From contig JAFYHO010000004.1 of NCBI GenBank assembly GCA_017539125.1, positions 1 through 39,912 on the forward strand: a DNA stretch of 39,912 nt, in the 5' to 3' direction. This stretch comes from Actinomycetaceae bacterium. GTDB lineage: Bacteria > Actinomycetota > Actinomycetes > Actinomycetales > Actinomycetaceae. A model generated the notes under the pieces. That model had not been told where the DNA came from. It was given only the letters and a program-made list of their open reading frames with translations, and made no database searches. Of the stretch, positions 1 to 8,257 are shown piece after piece; within the stretch, counting starts at the first letter, position 1; each line of letters starts with the position of its first letter. The position numbers were made by a program, and so were the translations under genes.

Positions 1-754
1 CCTCTTCAAGGGCGGGAACAGGCTCGTCGAGAGAGGTCGAGTCGAGCGGGTCATGCCCGCCGACGAGCTCTTGGAGAGCCGCAGCGTCCGCCACCGTGCG
101 TGTCACCGGGCCAATCTGGTCGAGAGACGAGGCCATAGCAACCAAGCCGTAACGCGAAACAGCGCCATAGGTGGGCTTCGCGCCGACCGTGCCCGTCACC
201 GAAGCGGGCTGGCGAATCGAGCCGCCCGTGTCCGAGCCGAGGGCAAGGGGTGCCATGAAAGCGCCAACTGCCGCTGCGCTACCACCGCCCGAGCCGCCGG
301 GGATACGCTCAAGATCCCATGGGTTGCCCGTGCGCGCATACGCCGAATGCTCGGTCGATGAGCCCATAGCAAATTCGTCCATATTCGTCTTACCAAGAAT
401 CGGCAAGCCCGCTTCTTTCAGCTTCAAAACAACGGTCGCGTCATAAGGCGGCAGCCAGCCCTCGAGAATCTTCGAGGCGCAGGTCGTGGGCTTGCCGCGC
501 GTGACCATATTGTCTTTGACGGCAATCGGCACGCCAGCCAAGCGATGCAACTTCTCTCCCGCTGCGCGCTTCGCGTCAACCTCTCGGGCTGTCTCGAGCG
601 CACCCTCAGCGTCAACATACAAGAAAGCTTTAACGTCACCGTCAACGGCTTCGATACGGTCAAGGCAGGCCTGGGTGAGTTCAACCGAGGTAATCTCGCC
701 AGCGGCAAGCATATCAGCGAGTTCAAGCGCAGACTTTTTCAGCAATTCGTTCAT
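1..754 (-). CDS. gatA: Asp/Glu-tRNA amidotransferase subunit A (partial, 3' end off the window)
   Basis: GatA is the amidase subunit of the GatCAB complex, which converts misacylated Glu-tRNA(Gln) and Asp-tRNA(Asn) to the amide form in the cytoplasm. The reading frame from the ATG at 754 gives [15 protein letters not shown] and then the amidase-signature features: a VAVKDN-like lysine region (seen as IAVKDNM), the Gly/Ser-rich [12 protein letters not shown] stretch and the [12 protein letters not shown] stretch carrying the catalytic serines. About 251 codons are present and the frame is still open at base 1, so roughly half of the usual length of about 490 residues is missing. The start lies 2 bp after the gatC stop, so the two genes are co-transcribed and probably translationally coupled. 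Confidence 0.96.
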   Translation of the reverse strand, partial: MNELLKKSALELADMLAAGEITSVELTQACLDRIEAVDGDVKAFLYVDAEGALETAREVDAKRAAGEKLHRLAGVPIAVKDNMVTRGKPTTCASKILEGWLPPYDATVVLKLKEAGLPILGKTNMDEFAMGSSTEHSAYARTGNPWDLERIPGGSGGGSAAAVGAFMAPLALGSDTGGSIRQPASVTGTVGAKPTYGAVSRYGLVAMASSLDQIGPVTRTVADAAALQELVGGHDPLDSTSLDEPVPALEE

Positions 755-756
755 CT

Positions 757-1053
757 CTACTCCTCCCCCAAAATCTGCGGCACGAGGAACTTGCCGTCCT
801 CGGCTGCGGGGGCTGCGGCAAGGAGCTCATCACGGTCAAGACCGTCGATAACTGCGTCCTCACGCATGACATTCGTGAGCGGAATCGGGTGGCTGGTGGC
901 TGGCACGTCGGGGCGTGCAACCTCGTTCACCGTGGCGACAGCGGAAGCGATAACGTCAAGCTCCCCTGCCAAACGCTCAATTTCTTCATCGGTTAATGCG
1001 ATACGCGCGAGCGCCGCCACGCGGGCGACCTCTTCTCTTGATATAGACGACAT
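757..1053 (-). CDS. gatC: Asp/Glu-tRNA amidotransferase subunit C
   Basis: GatC is the small subunit that stabilises GatA in the GatCAB amidotransferase. The 98-residue protein has the usual N-terminal pattern ([19 protein letters not shown]), a central P-rich linker and the [17 protein letters not shown] segment followed by a terminal FLVPQILGE, all typical of the family and of its length. It is the first gene of a gatC-gatA operon. The ATG at 1053 is preceded by TAGGAT, 6 nt and then the start, the same geometry as the unit heads of the membrane-protein array, so it may be made from a leaderless mRNA. AGGATGAGAG just upstream could alternatively act as a weak SD. Confidence 0.95.
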   Translation of the reverse strand: MSSISREEVARVAALARIALTDEEIERLAGELDVIASAVATVNEVARPDVPATSHPIPLTNVMREDAVIDGLDRDELLAAAPAAEDGKFLVPQILGEE

Positions 1054-1059
1054 GCTCTC

Positions 1060-1065
1060 ATCCTA
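1060..1065 (-). promoter_or_regulatory. Putative -10 box, leaderless gatC
   Basis: TAGGAT on the minus strand ends 6 nt before the gatC ATG, the spacing expected if transcription starts at the A of the start codon. I see no convincing -35 box. Confidence 0.4.
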
Positions 1066-1180
1066 CTTTTGCCACTGGGATACTGAAAGCCACAGAGCCT
1101 ATGACCCTCAACATAAAATGCTTGTCTCCCTGCCGTCACCTGAAACTTCGTCAACACAATAAGTGACACCCCATGGGGAA

Positions 1181-1268
1181 TTGCGCACGCCAGCGCAACA
1201 TGCTAGAAATGTCTTAGTGGTCGAAAGGCTACTGTCGAGTGCCGGGGGTTTCCCCCCGGCTTTTTCTT
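1181..1268 (+). ncRNA. Candidate short RNA with promoter, hairpin and terminator
   Basis: Between gatC and the DUF3800 gene there is a promoter-like pair: TTGCGC (1181-1186), a 17 bp spacer and TAGAAA (1204-1209). It is followed by a 7 bp hairpin closed by a GAAA tetraloop (AGTGGTC 1216-1222, GGCTACT 1227-1233, with two G-T pairs) and then a strong GC-rich terminator with a T tract. The transcript would be about 50 nt and lacks any good reading frame. The TTGCGC of the -35 also pairs with GCGCAA (1193-1198), so this stretch could instead be a structural or operator element. I could not match it to a named RNA family. Confidence 0.35.
1241..1266 (+). terminator. Rho-independent terminator
   Basis: GCCGGGGG-TTT-CCCCCCGGC followed by TTTTT on the plus strand. 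It lies upstream of the DUF3800 start, so it must end something that begins in the gatC/DUF3800 gap, most simply the short RNA described above. Confidence 0.8.
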
Positions 1269-1296
1269 TCCATTCCTCTACTCACCAAGGGGCACC

Positions 1297-1977
1297 ATGA
1301 ACGAACTAAGCATTTTCGTTGACGAATCTGGAGTGCAAGAAGGGAACACTCCTTACTATCTAGTGACGCTTGTACTGCACGACCAGAGCAAGGACATAAC
1401 CTCCAATATTCGCAACTATGAAGAACATTTATCCGTTGCTGGTTTGCCCGATATACCGTTTCATTCGACCCCTCTCTTACACGGCAATGAATCTTACCGT
1501 TCTCTTTCTTCCCAGCAACGAAAACAGCTACTCGTCAATTTCTCCACTTTTACCCGAAAGTTGCCAATCCGCTATGTAACTTTCATGTATGAGAGCAAGA
1601 TTTTCAAAAGCAAAGAAATCCTTACACGGCTTGTCCGGCGAGACTTAGCAAATTTCATTTATGAGCACTACGAATTTCTTTGCGGTTTTGAAACTATCAA
1701 GATTTTTTATGACGACGGACAAAGAGCCGTCTCTCATGCCATGAAAGAATCGTTTAAGTACATGCTCTCTCGCGATTCACTACTTTTCCCTAAAACTGAT
1801 TACAGAAAATACCGCCTAGCGCAAGTCGCCGACTATCTTTGTTCTATCGAATTAGCAGCAATGAAATACCAGAACGGAATACATACATTCACCGACGAGC
1901 GTTTCTACGGAAAACGCGAAGCTTTCCACAAGAACTTCTACAAGAAAGTCAGCAAGAAACGCCTCTCGACAATATGA
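1297..1977 (+). CDS. DUF3800 domain protein
   Basis: The 226-residue protein opens with LSIFVDESG, the hallmark first strand of DUF3800 proteins, a group with a predicted RNase H-like fold. It also has a second acidic strand (IKIFYDDG) and a late helix LAQVADYLCSIELAAMKY, where the ADxxC/IE positions complete the expected acidic set. The family is often found on mobile DNA and near defence genes, but its activity is not established. AAGGGG lies 6 nt before the ATG. The gene is visibly more AT-rich than the neighbouring PLD and gat genes, which suggests transfer. It has no partner gene: a terminator lies just upstream and the next gene is 116 bp downstream with its own SD. Confidence 0.8.
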   Translation: MNELSIFVDESGVQEGNTPYYLVTLVLHDQSKDITSNIRNYEEHLSVAGLPDIPFHSTPLLHGNESYRSLSSQQRKQLLVNFSTFTRKLPIRYVTFMYESKIFKSKEILTRLVRRDLANFIYEHYEFLCGFETIKIFYDDGQRAVSHAMKESFKYMLSRDSLLFPKTDYRKYRLAQVADYLCSIELAAMKYQNGIHTFTDERFYGKREAFHKNFYKKVSKKRLSTI

Positions 1978-2093
1978 CAACACAAAATAAAAAGCAGAAT
2001 CCCGCCGAAAAATACGTCTTTTCACTCTCATGTAGCCTGCATATTTACTAGAATGTGCGCTAGGGGATAGCACACAATCACATGGAGGCCGTG

Positions 2094-3350
2094 ATGAGAG
2101 TACGCAAACCGCGCAAGAAAGATTTCGTGCGCGCTGCGAAATGGACGACAGCAGGGGCTCTCGCCGTCCAAGCAGGGGCGGTGGCGTCTGTTGTTGCTAT
2201 CGATAAAGCACGCCAGCATCGCACGCCGCCGTCTGGGCGCTTCCCACATATGCCCCCGATTTCTACGCAGGTTGACGATAATGCCATGCGTATTTACACC
2301 TATGGCCGCGATTTGTACGAGGATATGCTTGACGATATTCGCTCGGCAAAAGAACGCATCTATTTCGAGTGCTTCATCGTCCGCGCCGATGAGACGGGTC
2401 AAGAGTTCCGCGAAGCTCTTATTGACGCAGCCCAGCGCGGAGTAGAAACCTACATCGTTTTGGACACGTGGGGCAATATCAACCAGAATCCTTTTTTCCG
2501 CCACTTCCCCAAAATGCCACACCTACACGTGACCCTTTTCCCCTTCGTGCGCCTCGGGATTTTCACCCAGCGCGCCCACGATAAAGGGCGCGACCACCGC
2601 AAGATTCTGGCCGTTGACGGAAAAGTAGGCTATGTGGGCGGATATAACATCGGCACGCTTTTTGCCGAGCATTGGCGCGATACGCATGTGCGCATCGAGG
2701 GACCGGCCGTGTGGGGCTTGGAACAGGCCTTCGTGTCCATGTGGAATAGCTACCGTAAAGACAAAAGCCAGTCGCTCACCATCGAGGGGATTCCCGAGTG
2801 GGACGCGAAAGTTCGCACGGTGCTCAATATGCCCTCCCAAGGGGTCTATCCGATTGCCTCGACTTATCTCGATGCCATGAATCGCGCAAGCGAGCGGGCA
2901 TGGATTACGATGGCGTATTTCTTGCCTGATGAGGCTATGTTGCGGGCGCTGAAACGCGCGGCGCGGCGCGGGGTGGATGTGCGCGTGCTCATCCCTGAGT
3001 ATTCCAATCACATCTATGTCGATTGGGCGAGCCGCCCGCATTACAAGTATTTACTCGACGCAGGCGTGCGTATTTTCCTCTTTGAAGAAGCAATGGTTCA
3101 CGCCAAAACGATGACGGTGGACGGCAAGTGGTCAACGGTCGGGACGGCGAATATTGACCGTCTGTCGCGTCGAGGTAATTTTGAAATTAACCTCGAGATT
3201 TATGACGACGGTTTTGCTCAGGCTATGGAGAGTGTTTTTGAGGTTGACATGGGTAATTCGCGCGAACTCAGTCTTGAAGAATGGGAACAGCGCGGCACTC
3301 TCGCGCGCGTGACCGAGAAGATTATCCAGCCCCTCTCCCCCCTGTTGTAA
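2094..3350 (+). CDS. Cardiolipin synthase-like phospholipase D family protein
   Basis: This is a membrane-anchored member of the PLD superfamily, most like bacterial cardiolipin synthases, which transfer a phosphatidyl group from one phosphatidylglycerol to another. Both HKD catalytic motifs are intact: H168/K170/D175 in GRDHRKILAVDG, followed by YVGGYNIG, and H336/K338/D343 in MVHAKTMTVDG, followed by TVGTANID. A basic N-terminus precedes one hydrophobic segment at about residues 16-36, so it has one membrane segment rather than the usual two. I chose the ATG at 2094 because TGGAGG ends 5 nt before it; the in-frame ATG at 2082 has no SD. The protein has 418 residues and stands alone, with a palindromic repeat just after its stop. 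Confidence 0.88.
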   Translation: MRVRKPRKKDFVRAAKWTTAGALAVQAGAVASVVAIDKARQHRTPPSGRFPHMPPISTQVDDNAMRIYTYGRDLYEDMLDDIRSAKERIYFECFIVRADETGQEFREALIDAAQRGVETYIVLDTWGNINQNPFFRHFPKMPHLHVTLFPFVRLGIFTQRAHDKGRDHRKILAVDGKVGYVGGYNIGTLFAEHWRDTHVRIEGPAVWGLEQAFVSMWNSYRKDKSQSLTIEGIPEWDAKVRTVLNMPSQGVYPIASTYLDAMNRASERAWITMAYFLPDEAMLRALKRAARRGVDVRVLIPEYSNHIYVDWASRPHYKYLLDAGVRIFLFEEAMVHAKTMTVDGKWSTVGTANIDRLSRRGNFEINLEIYDDGFAQAMESVFEVDMGNSRELSLEEWEQRGTLARVTEKIIQPLSPLL

Positions 3351-3357
3351 CCCCCTA

Positions 3358-3436
3358 CCGTCGTCGCGAGCCTGCCCAATGGGGCAGGCGTGGCGATCTC
3401 GAGATTGTTCGCGACTTCGTCGCTTACAACGACGGA
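3358..3436. repeat. Palindromic intergenic repeat, copy R1
   Basis: This 79 bp element starts CCGTCGTCGCGAG and ends ACAACGACGG, so its ends are inverted repeats. Inside is a perfect 8 bp hairpin, GCCTGCCC-AATG-GGGCAGGC (3370-3389), which may terminate transcription of the PLD gene and of the array, whose stop lies 12 bp to the right. It belongs to the family described for copies R2 to R9. Confidence 0.7.
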
Positions 3437-3447
3437 AGGAAGTATGC

Positions 3448-4701
3448 TCAGTTCAGTTGCCACCAGGACGAACCGGACTGTGCGCTCTCCTTAACATCGA
3501 CAAAAATATATCCCGACGCATCGTCACGGTCGAAACCAAGCTTTTTAATAACCTCGGCTTTCGCTTCAGTAGAAAAATTTTCAGTCACATCTGGAACATC
3601 GTAGGGGGTAAGGTCAAGATATGCGCCGTTCGTAGGATTGTAAACACGGAAGGAAACACGAGCCGAACCAAAGCTCAGTTTGAGGCCTTCAAGCGAACCA
3701 GAAAAAGCCACAAATGTCGAGTCACTGCCTTTCAAAGGCTCACTCGTATTCCACTGAACGGCTATAGCGGAAATCGGTAAGAAATCTATGTCTAATCGTG
3801 CATTCCAACCATAAAAATCTAATGCAACTGGGCTGTTCATACCGCGGTTAAGTTCTGTTGGAAAAGAGGCCCAGCGTTCAAAAGCGTGTTCTTTTGTTTC
3901 TTCACACCAATCAGGATACTTCGCAATCCTGTCCCAATAGTTTCTTGATACTTTATGAACCATCAACTGTGACATACACGTAGAAAAACTGGACTCACCA
4001 ATGTCCCCTCTAACGCGCATTACCCACGGTTCACTAAAACTACGCGCTACTTCTGTAGGAATTTTCACCCGCCCTGGAGTGCTTCCTAGTTCAACATGCG
4101 CATGGTAACTTCCATCATCCTGTTTTTCAGGTTGAATTGATGATGGCTCCTTTACCTTAGAAACAGGGTGTTGCTTCTGAGTGGAATAGGAAGAGTTGTT
4201 GCGCTGGGTGGAATGGGACGGCTTATTGTCTGTATGACTATCCACCCACGAGCCCAAAAAAGCGAATGCCGCAATGAGCCCAATCCCAAAAAGCATATAC
4301 AAGGCAGTACCTAAAGTGCCTGAAGTATCTGAAATACTTTCTTTCTTATCGTGACTTCTCTTAGTCAGACTCCCCTTATTTTGTCTTTTTTGGGTGCGAA
4401 GCCCCCTATCTTCTTGTGCTTTGGCGTGATGTCCCTTATTTTGCTTTTTTGTGGTCTGAGGTTTCTTACTCTGTTTTTCCTTGGTCTGAGGTTTCTTACT
4501 CTTAGGCGAAGGTGACGACGCGCGAAGTTTCTCGCGTTCGAGAGCCTCAGCAGCCTCAACACCCATCTCAACCGCGCGGTCAAAGCTCTCACTATCACTG
4601 CGCTGATTAGGGGTGTCGGTATCAAATTCCCTCGCCCACTCAGGCTTATAACCGTCTGCGCGCTCCCAAGAATTAGAGCCTGTCTTTTTATCGTCACTCA
4701 T
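3448..4701 (-). CDS. Array protein A, type 1 (unit 6, third gene)
   Basis: Unrecognised family; it is the last gene of the array as transcribed. Residues 1-60 carry the type 1 cytoplasmic signature (YKPEWAREFDTD, then RSDSESFDRAVEMGVEAAEALERE). Residues 62-120 are a Lys/Gln-rich insertion found in no other type 1 copy, including a near-duplicate KKPQTKEKQS/KKPQTTKKQN. A membrane segment follows at about 130-151 and a Ser/Thr/Asn linker to about 188. The outer part has lobe 1 (about 190-310, Cys242 and Cys266 probably disulfide-linked) and lobe 2 (about 316-417, with the QWNTSEPLKGSDSTFVAFSGS motif and ending WWQLN). The topology is inferred as N-in/C-out. The start's SD (AGGAG) overlaps the TAG stop of gene B, 9 bp away, which implies translational coupling. 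Confidence 0.85.
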   Translation of the reverse strand: MSDDKKTGSNSWERADGYKPEWAREFDTDTPNQRSDSESFDRAVEMGVEAAEALEREKLRASSPSPKSKKPQTKEKQSKKPQTTKKQNKGHHAKAQEDRGLRTQKRQNKGSLTKRSHDKKESISDTSGTLGTALYMLFGIGLIAAFAFLGSWVDSHTDNKPSHSTQRNNSSYSTQKQHPVSKVKEPSSIQPEKQDDGSYHAHVELGSTPGRVKIPTEVARSFSEPWVMRVRGDIGESSFSTCMSQLMVHKVSRNYWDRIAKYPDWCEETKEHAFERWASFPTELNRGMNSPVALDFYGWNARLDIDFLPISAIAVQWNTSEPLKGSDSTFVAFSGSLEGLKLSFGSARVSFRVYNPTNGAYLDLTPYDVPDVTENFSTEAKAEVIKKLGFDRDDASGYIFVDVKESAQSGSSWWQLN

Positions 4702-4710
4702 TCGTCTCTC

Positions 4711-5919
4711 CTATTGAATACTCCACACATTACTATGCCGATATTCGTTGTCTACCCACAGCAGTTGCACCCCATTCAACGTGTTTGCATCTAGCTCAGA
4801 GAGATTAATAGTTTTACTTGTATCCCCATTTTGCTCGCCAAATTGAGTAATTGGGTAGAAAGCAGTGTCTCCTGGACGCCACCCGTAAAACACCACACTA
4901 TGAAAATCAGTTCGTCCAAACTGCGAAGCCGTGATTGGACCAGTGACGCGGAAAAGCTCAGAGTCTGACTGTTCAAGCGGCGAATGCCCATCCCAAGCAC
5001 GTGGCTGCACTTGGCTTGCAGGCCACAATTCTATATCTATATCAAGAGCTCGTGACTCACTAGTAATCATGGCAAACTCGTCGTCAACACGGTCATTTTT
5101 ATGAATAAAAGGAAGAAAAAAATCGTGTGTGTCAGAAGCTGCTTCCTCAGGATTATAAGGGCGTAAATTAAAGTCAGAAAAAAGGCTATCGTTTTCATAC
5201 AAATCGTCACCGTGAGAATAAATAATACTTACTTCCCCACCGTAACGACCAAGACCGTGACGTTGAGTATGCATGTGCATCACATAAGGCTCTGTTGGTT
5301 TGCGAAGCTCGGCAGGTATATCAAAGGCATATTTGTCAGCCAAGGTCCAATCATCTATGAAGTTCTCAGCCTCGATATGTGCTCTATAGATACCGTCTTG
5401 ACCTTTAGTGAAACTTGCTTGGGGCATTGAAGCAAGGTACTGCTCAAGCTTAGACCGACTTACAACAGGCTTATCGTCAGCGCTTTCACTATCACTCTCG
5501 GTGACGGTATCGTCTTTGTCCGTAGCATTCTCATCCTCTTTGTCCGTAGCATTCTCATCCTCTACAACTTCGTCATCCTTCTCCTCAAATAGCCCAAAAC
5601 CACTCGTAATAGAGGGGGGAAGCTGATAAATCCCCACAGCTACGCCCACACCAAGAGAAAGCACTACTACAAGAACGACACCCGCTATGCGCTGAGGCAA
5701 GGATGTGTTTTTTAGGAAACGAAGCGCGAGCCTGCCAATCTCTGATTTCGCATAGGTGAGGTCACGCTCAAGATTTTCATGCTGCTCTCTCTCAGAACGC
5801 TCACCGCTTTTTGAATCTTCACGTCCTACTTTTTCAGTCGTGTCATACTGTACAAACTCAGCGTTCTCTTTACCCGCGGTAGATTTTTTAGGCTTAGCCG
5901 CTGCGCGTTTCTTACTCAT
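4711..5919 (-). CDS. Array protein B, type 2 (unit 6, second gene)
   Basis: Unrecognised family. A basic N-terminus leads into the type 2 cytoplasmic signature NLERDLTYAKSEIGRLALRF (49-68) and a membrane segment at about 79-98. The linker (111-150) is strongly acidic and contains a perfect 24 bp tandem duplication giving DENATDKE twice. Lobe 1 starts at FTKGQDGIYRAHI (170-182) and runs to about 302. Lobe 2 holds the type 2 core RAWDGHSPLEQ then SELFRVTGPIT (307-330), followed by VVFYGWRPGD, LNGVQLLWV and the C-terminal WSIQ. There are no cysteines, unlike types 1 and 3. GGAGG lies about 5 nt before the ATG, and the gene begins 15 bp after gene C. Its C-terminus is closest to that of gene J. 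Confidence 0.85.
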   Translation of the reverse strand: MSKKRAAAKPKKSTAGKENAEFVQYDTTEKVGREDSKSGERSEREQHENLERDLTYAKSEIGRLALRFLKNTSLPQRIAGVVLVVVLSLGVGVAVGIYQLPPSITSGFGLFEEKDDEVVEDENATDKEDENATDKDDTVTESDSESADDKPVVSRSKLEQYLASMPQASFTKGQDGIYRAHIEAENFIDDWTLADKYAFDIPAELRKPTEPYVMHMHTQRHGLGRYGGEVSIIYSHGDDLYENDSLFSDFNLRPYNPEEAASDTHDFFLPFIHKNDRVDDEFAMITSESRALDIDIELWPASQVQPRAWDGHSPLEQSDSELFRVTGPITASQFGRTDFHSVVFYGWRPGDTAFYPITQFGEQNGDTSKTINLSELDANTLNGVQLLWVDNEYRHSNVWSIQ

Positions 5920-5934
5920 AACACCTCCTCGTCT

Positions 5935-6978
5935 CTACTCTGCAGACGAAGCACTCGTATCTATCTGCTGTCTCAAGGTCCACCGTATACCGTAGTCCCG
6001 TATTCTGTCTGGATAGACAAAAATATAACCAGCACCAGTCTCGGATGTGACACCACGATGCACAAAAGAATCGCGTTGAGATTCTCCAACACTGTCAAAT
6101 TCCATCTCCCAGAACATATAAGAAGGGGGATTTTGCGCAGATATCACGTCTGTTTTGAAAGCACCTGGCGCATCCACAGTGAAAATATAATCTCCTGGAG
6201 TTGTTCCTGTTGTCTTGATAAAAGCAGACCCCTCACCTTGGAATGGTTCTGTTCCATCCCAATCAACAGGTGACGCGTCCTCAATTTTCATGAGATCAAG
6301 ATTAACTGCCGTACCACATTCGTAGATACCCGCGCTATAGTGACCACCAAACATATAATTGCCGAAGGAATTCTTTGAAGGGTAACGAACAAGAGGAATC
6401 CACACGTCGGCCAGAACATCGTCGGCAAAGATTGAAGCAGACCAACTTGATAGTTCTATCTTGGATGAGCCGCTGTGAGAGCCAGTTGATAAGAAATCAC
6501 CCATTTTCACAATAAGGTCACAACGGTCATCCCGATCTAAGCTTTTTACATTGCCACGAGAAGAAGAGGCGTAGACATGTAACACCCAATTTCCGTCCAA
6601 AGGAACGGAAGAAACGGGAATCGACACATCGCTCACCACGATATCTTTCTTAATAGTCACAGTTGCATGCCTGATTCCATGAGCGTCTGCCGCGCCAAAC
6701 TTGCCATTTTTTCCAACTTCTACGGTTTCAACTTTTACAGTTTCATCAGAGGTTTTAGCGTTGTTTCTTAGCGTACTGACACCATGAATGATTCCCCATG
6801 AACCGAGGCCGAAAACGAGAGCCAAAACAACAAGGAGCGCCGCGTACTTGGGCGAGCTCATTGGCCTTCTCATGGCCGAGAAGATACGTGCGGCGAGCGC
6901 CTGCTGCGCGACTTCCCCTACACTCAATTGCTCGGAGGAATCGCTCGGCGTCATATCAGCGGAATGGTGAGTGGACAC
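5935..6978 (-). CDS. Array protein C, type 3 (unit 6, head gene)
   Basis: Unrecognised family. It begins with the type 3 signature STHHSADMTPSDSSE (2-16), a short helix and RRPMSSPKYAALL (37-49), directly before a membrane segment at about 45-67. The linker is shorter and less acidic than in type 2. Lobe 1 (about 100-225) has Cys153 and Cys221; lobe 2 starts SPVDWDGTEPFQGEGSAFI (236-254) and ends with a GYIFVYP strand and RWTL. It is the most divergent type 3 copy: the usual LHIHAPAS strand reads LHVYASSS. The start is GTG at 6978, where other unit heads use ATG; the conserved head box upstream and the identical protein start fix it. Confidence 0.84.
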   Translation of the reverse strand: MSTHHSADMTPSDSSEQLSVGEVAQQALAARIFSAMRRPMSSPKYAALLVVLALVFGLGSWGIIHGVSTLRNNAKTSDETVKVETVEVGKNGKFGAADAHGIRHATVTIKKDIVVSDVSIPVSSVPLDGNWVLHVYASSSRGNVKSLDRDDRCDLIVKMGDFLSTGSHSGSSKIELSSWSASIFADDVLADVWIPLVRYPSKNSFGNYMFGGHYSAGIYECGTAVNLDLMKIEDASPVDWDGTEPFQGEGSAFIKTTGTTPGDYIFTVDAPGAFKTDVISAQNPPSYMFWEMEFDSVGESQRDSFVHRGVTSETGAGYIFVYPDRIRDYGIRWTLRQQIDTSASSAE

Positions 6979-6984
6979 AAGGCA

Positions 6985-6990
6985 ATCCTA
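6985..6990 (-). promoter_or_regulatory. Unit head box, unit 6
   Basis: TAGGAT within the conserved stretch GCGTTAGGATTGCCT, 6 nt before the GTG of gene C. It reads either as the -10 box of a leaderless transcript or as AGGA acting as an SD with a 7 nt spacer. Confidence 0.5.
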
Positions 6991-7032
6991 ACGCACTAAC
7001 CATATTTTGAGTTCAAGCGTATGCGACAGCAC
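6988..7032 (-). pseudogene. Vestigial start of a deleted type 1 gene (unit 5)
   Basis: After gene D the sequence TTGAATAGGAGTGGG is identical to the M-to-L junction, where it holds the stop of the type 2 gene and the SD of the following type 1 gene. Here it leads to a GTG at the place of the type 1 start, followed by only 14 codons before a TAG inside the next head box. Unit 5 has therefore probably lost its type 1 gene by deletion from about the start codon to the next unit head. Confidence 0.55.
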
Positions 7033-7041
7033 TCCCCACTC

Positions 7042-8241
7042 CTATTCAAGGCTCCATGTGCCTTCATTCAAAAGAAGGAAAAAAGGAGTCTCAACCCATA
7101 GCAGTTCAACGCCGTCCAAGGTGTACGGTTCTGTAGCGAATTCGTTACCTGTAAGCTCTGCCCGTTCATACTTATCGTCAGTATCAGTATCGTTTATAGC
7201 ACTAAAAACTGTTGCGAGCGGAGTGAAAGATGAATCTCCGTGGCGATACCCGTAGACAGACACGTTATCTTTGCTAGCAACACTCAAATGCGTGGCCGTG
7301 ATTGGGCCAGTGACACGGAACAGCTCAGATTCCTTCTGTTCCAGCTTTGAATGACCGTCCCATGTGCGCAACGGAGCTTGCGAAACCGTCAGGAACTCCA
7401 TATCCACATCGACTCCGCGTGCCTGAAGTTTAATCCAGGCAAGTTCGTTATCCACACGGGGGTTATTCGGGAAAAAGGGCGCATAGAGATCTGCGGACTC
7501 TGCAGACCCCCAGTCTTCGTTTGGTACAGAATACAAATCCTGCCCACTCAAGGCTATTCTGCCTTTCGGAGAAGAATATACACTCACATTTGCAAACTTT
7601 TTCCCCCGTACTTCGACGTCATTTCGTAAGCCAGTATGAATGTGAAGAACATACGGCTGTGCCGATGTGCGAATCTCGACAGGGATTTCAAATGTATATT
7701 CGTCATTCCAGTCTTCATTGTAACGCGCAGGGCCCGCATCGCCATGCCACCTGTAGATACCGTCCTCACCTTTAGTGAAACTAGCCGTAGCAGCTGAACG
7801 ACTACTGCTATTCGCATCAGTATCTGCCTCTGTTTTAGCGTCTTGCTCTGTTTTAGCTTCTTCATCGTTCTCAGCTGATAAATCTTGAGACTGAGAATCG
7901 TCGTCAGTGACCGTCTCGATGACTCCATCGCCGCTGCCAAAAACGGAGCGGATTTGGTGAACTCCCACCGTCACGCCCACACCAAGAGCCAGCACTACTA
8001 CAGCACTAATAATTGCTACACGCCGAGGAAAAGGCGTGTATTTGAGGAGGCGACCCGCGACCGTACCAATCTCAGATTTCGCATACGTGAGCTCGCGCTC
8101 AAGATCTTCGCGGCGCTCCAGCCCAGTAGGCTCATCACGCTCGACAGACTTATCATGCTCAGCGTACTCAGTAAGTTCAACACTTTCGGTACGTTCACCA
8201 TGTTTCTTCTGCGTTTTCTTACGCTTGTGCTTTTTCGCCAT
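7042..8241 (-). CDS. Array protein D, type 2 (unit 5, second gene)
   Basis: Unrecognised family. I chose the ATG at 8241 (MAKKHKRKK), preceded by GGGAG at 5 nt and lying 16 bp after the stop of gene E; a frame open to 8313 would overlap E. The 399-residue protein has a Lys-rich start, the type 2 signature DLERELTYAKSEIGTVAGRL (46-65), a membrane segment at about 75-95 and an acidic linker (about 112-140). Lobe 1 runs from FTKGEDGIYRWHG (155) to about 287, and lobe 2 from LRTWDGHSKLEQ (291) to the WSLE end. From the end of the tail to the middle of lobe 2 it is nearly the same as gene M, although their first 40 residues are unrelated, which points to gene conversion or a shared duplication. 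Confidence 0.85.
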   Translation of the reverse strand: MAKKHKRKKTQKKHGERTESVELTEYAEHDKSVERDEPTGLERREDLERELTYAKSEIGTVAGRLLKYTPFPRRVAIISAVVVLALGVGVTVGVHQIRSVFGSGDGVIETVTDDDSQSQDLSAENDEEAKTEQDAKTEADTDANSSSRSAATASFTKGEDGIYRWHGDAGPARYNEDWNDEYTFEIPVEIRTSAQPYVLHIHTGLRNDVEVRGKKFANVSVYSSPKGRIALSGQDLYSVPNEDWGSAESADLYAPFFPNNPRVDNELAWIKLQARGVDVDMEFLTVSQAPLRTWDGHSKLEQKESELFRVTGPITATHLSVASKDNVSVYGYRHGDSSFTPLATVFSAINDTDTDDKYERAELTGNEFATEPYTLDGVELLWVETPFFLLLNEGTWSLE

Positions 8242-8257
8242 TACTTCTCCCGCCACC

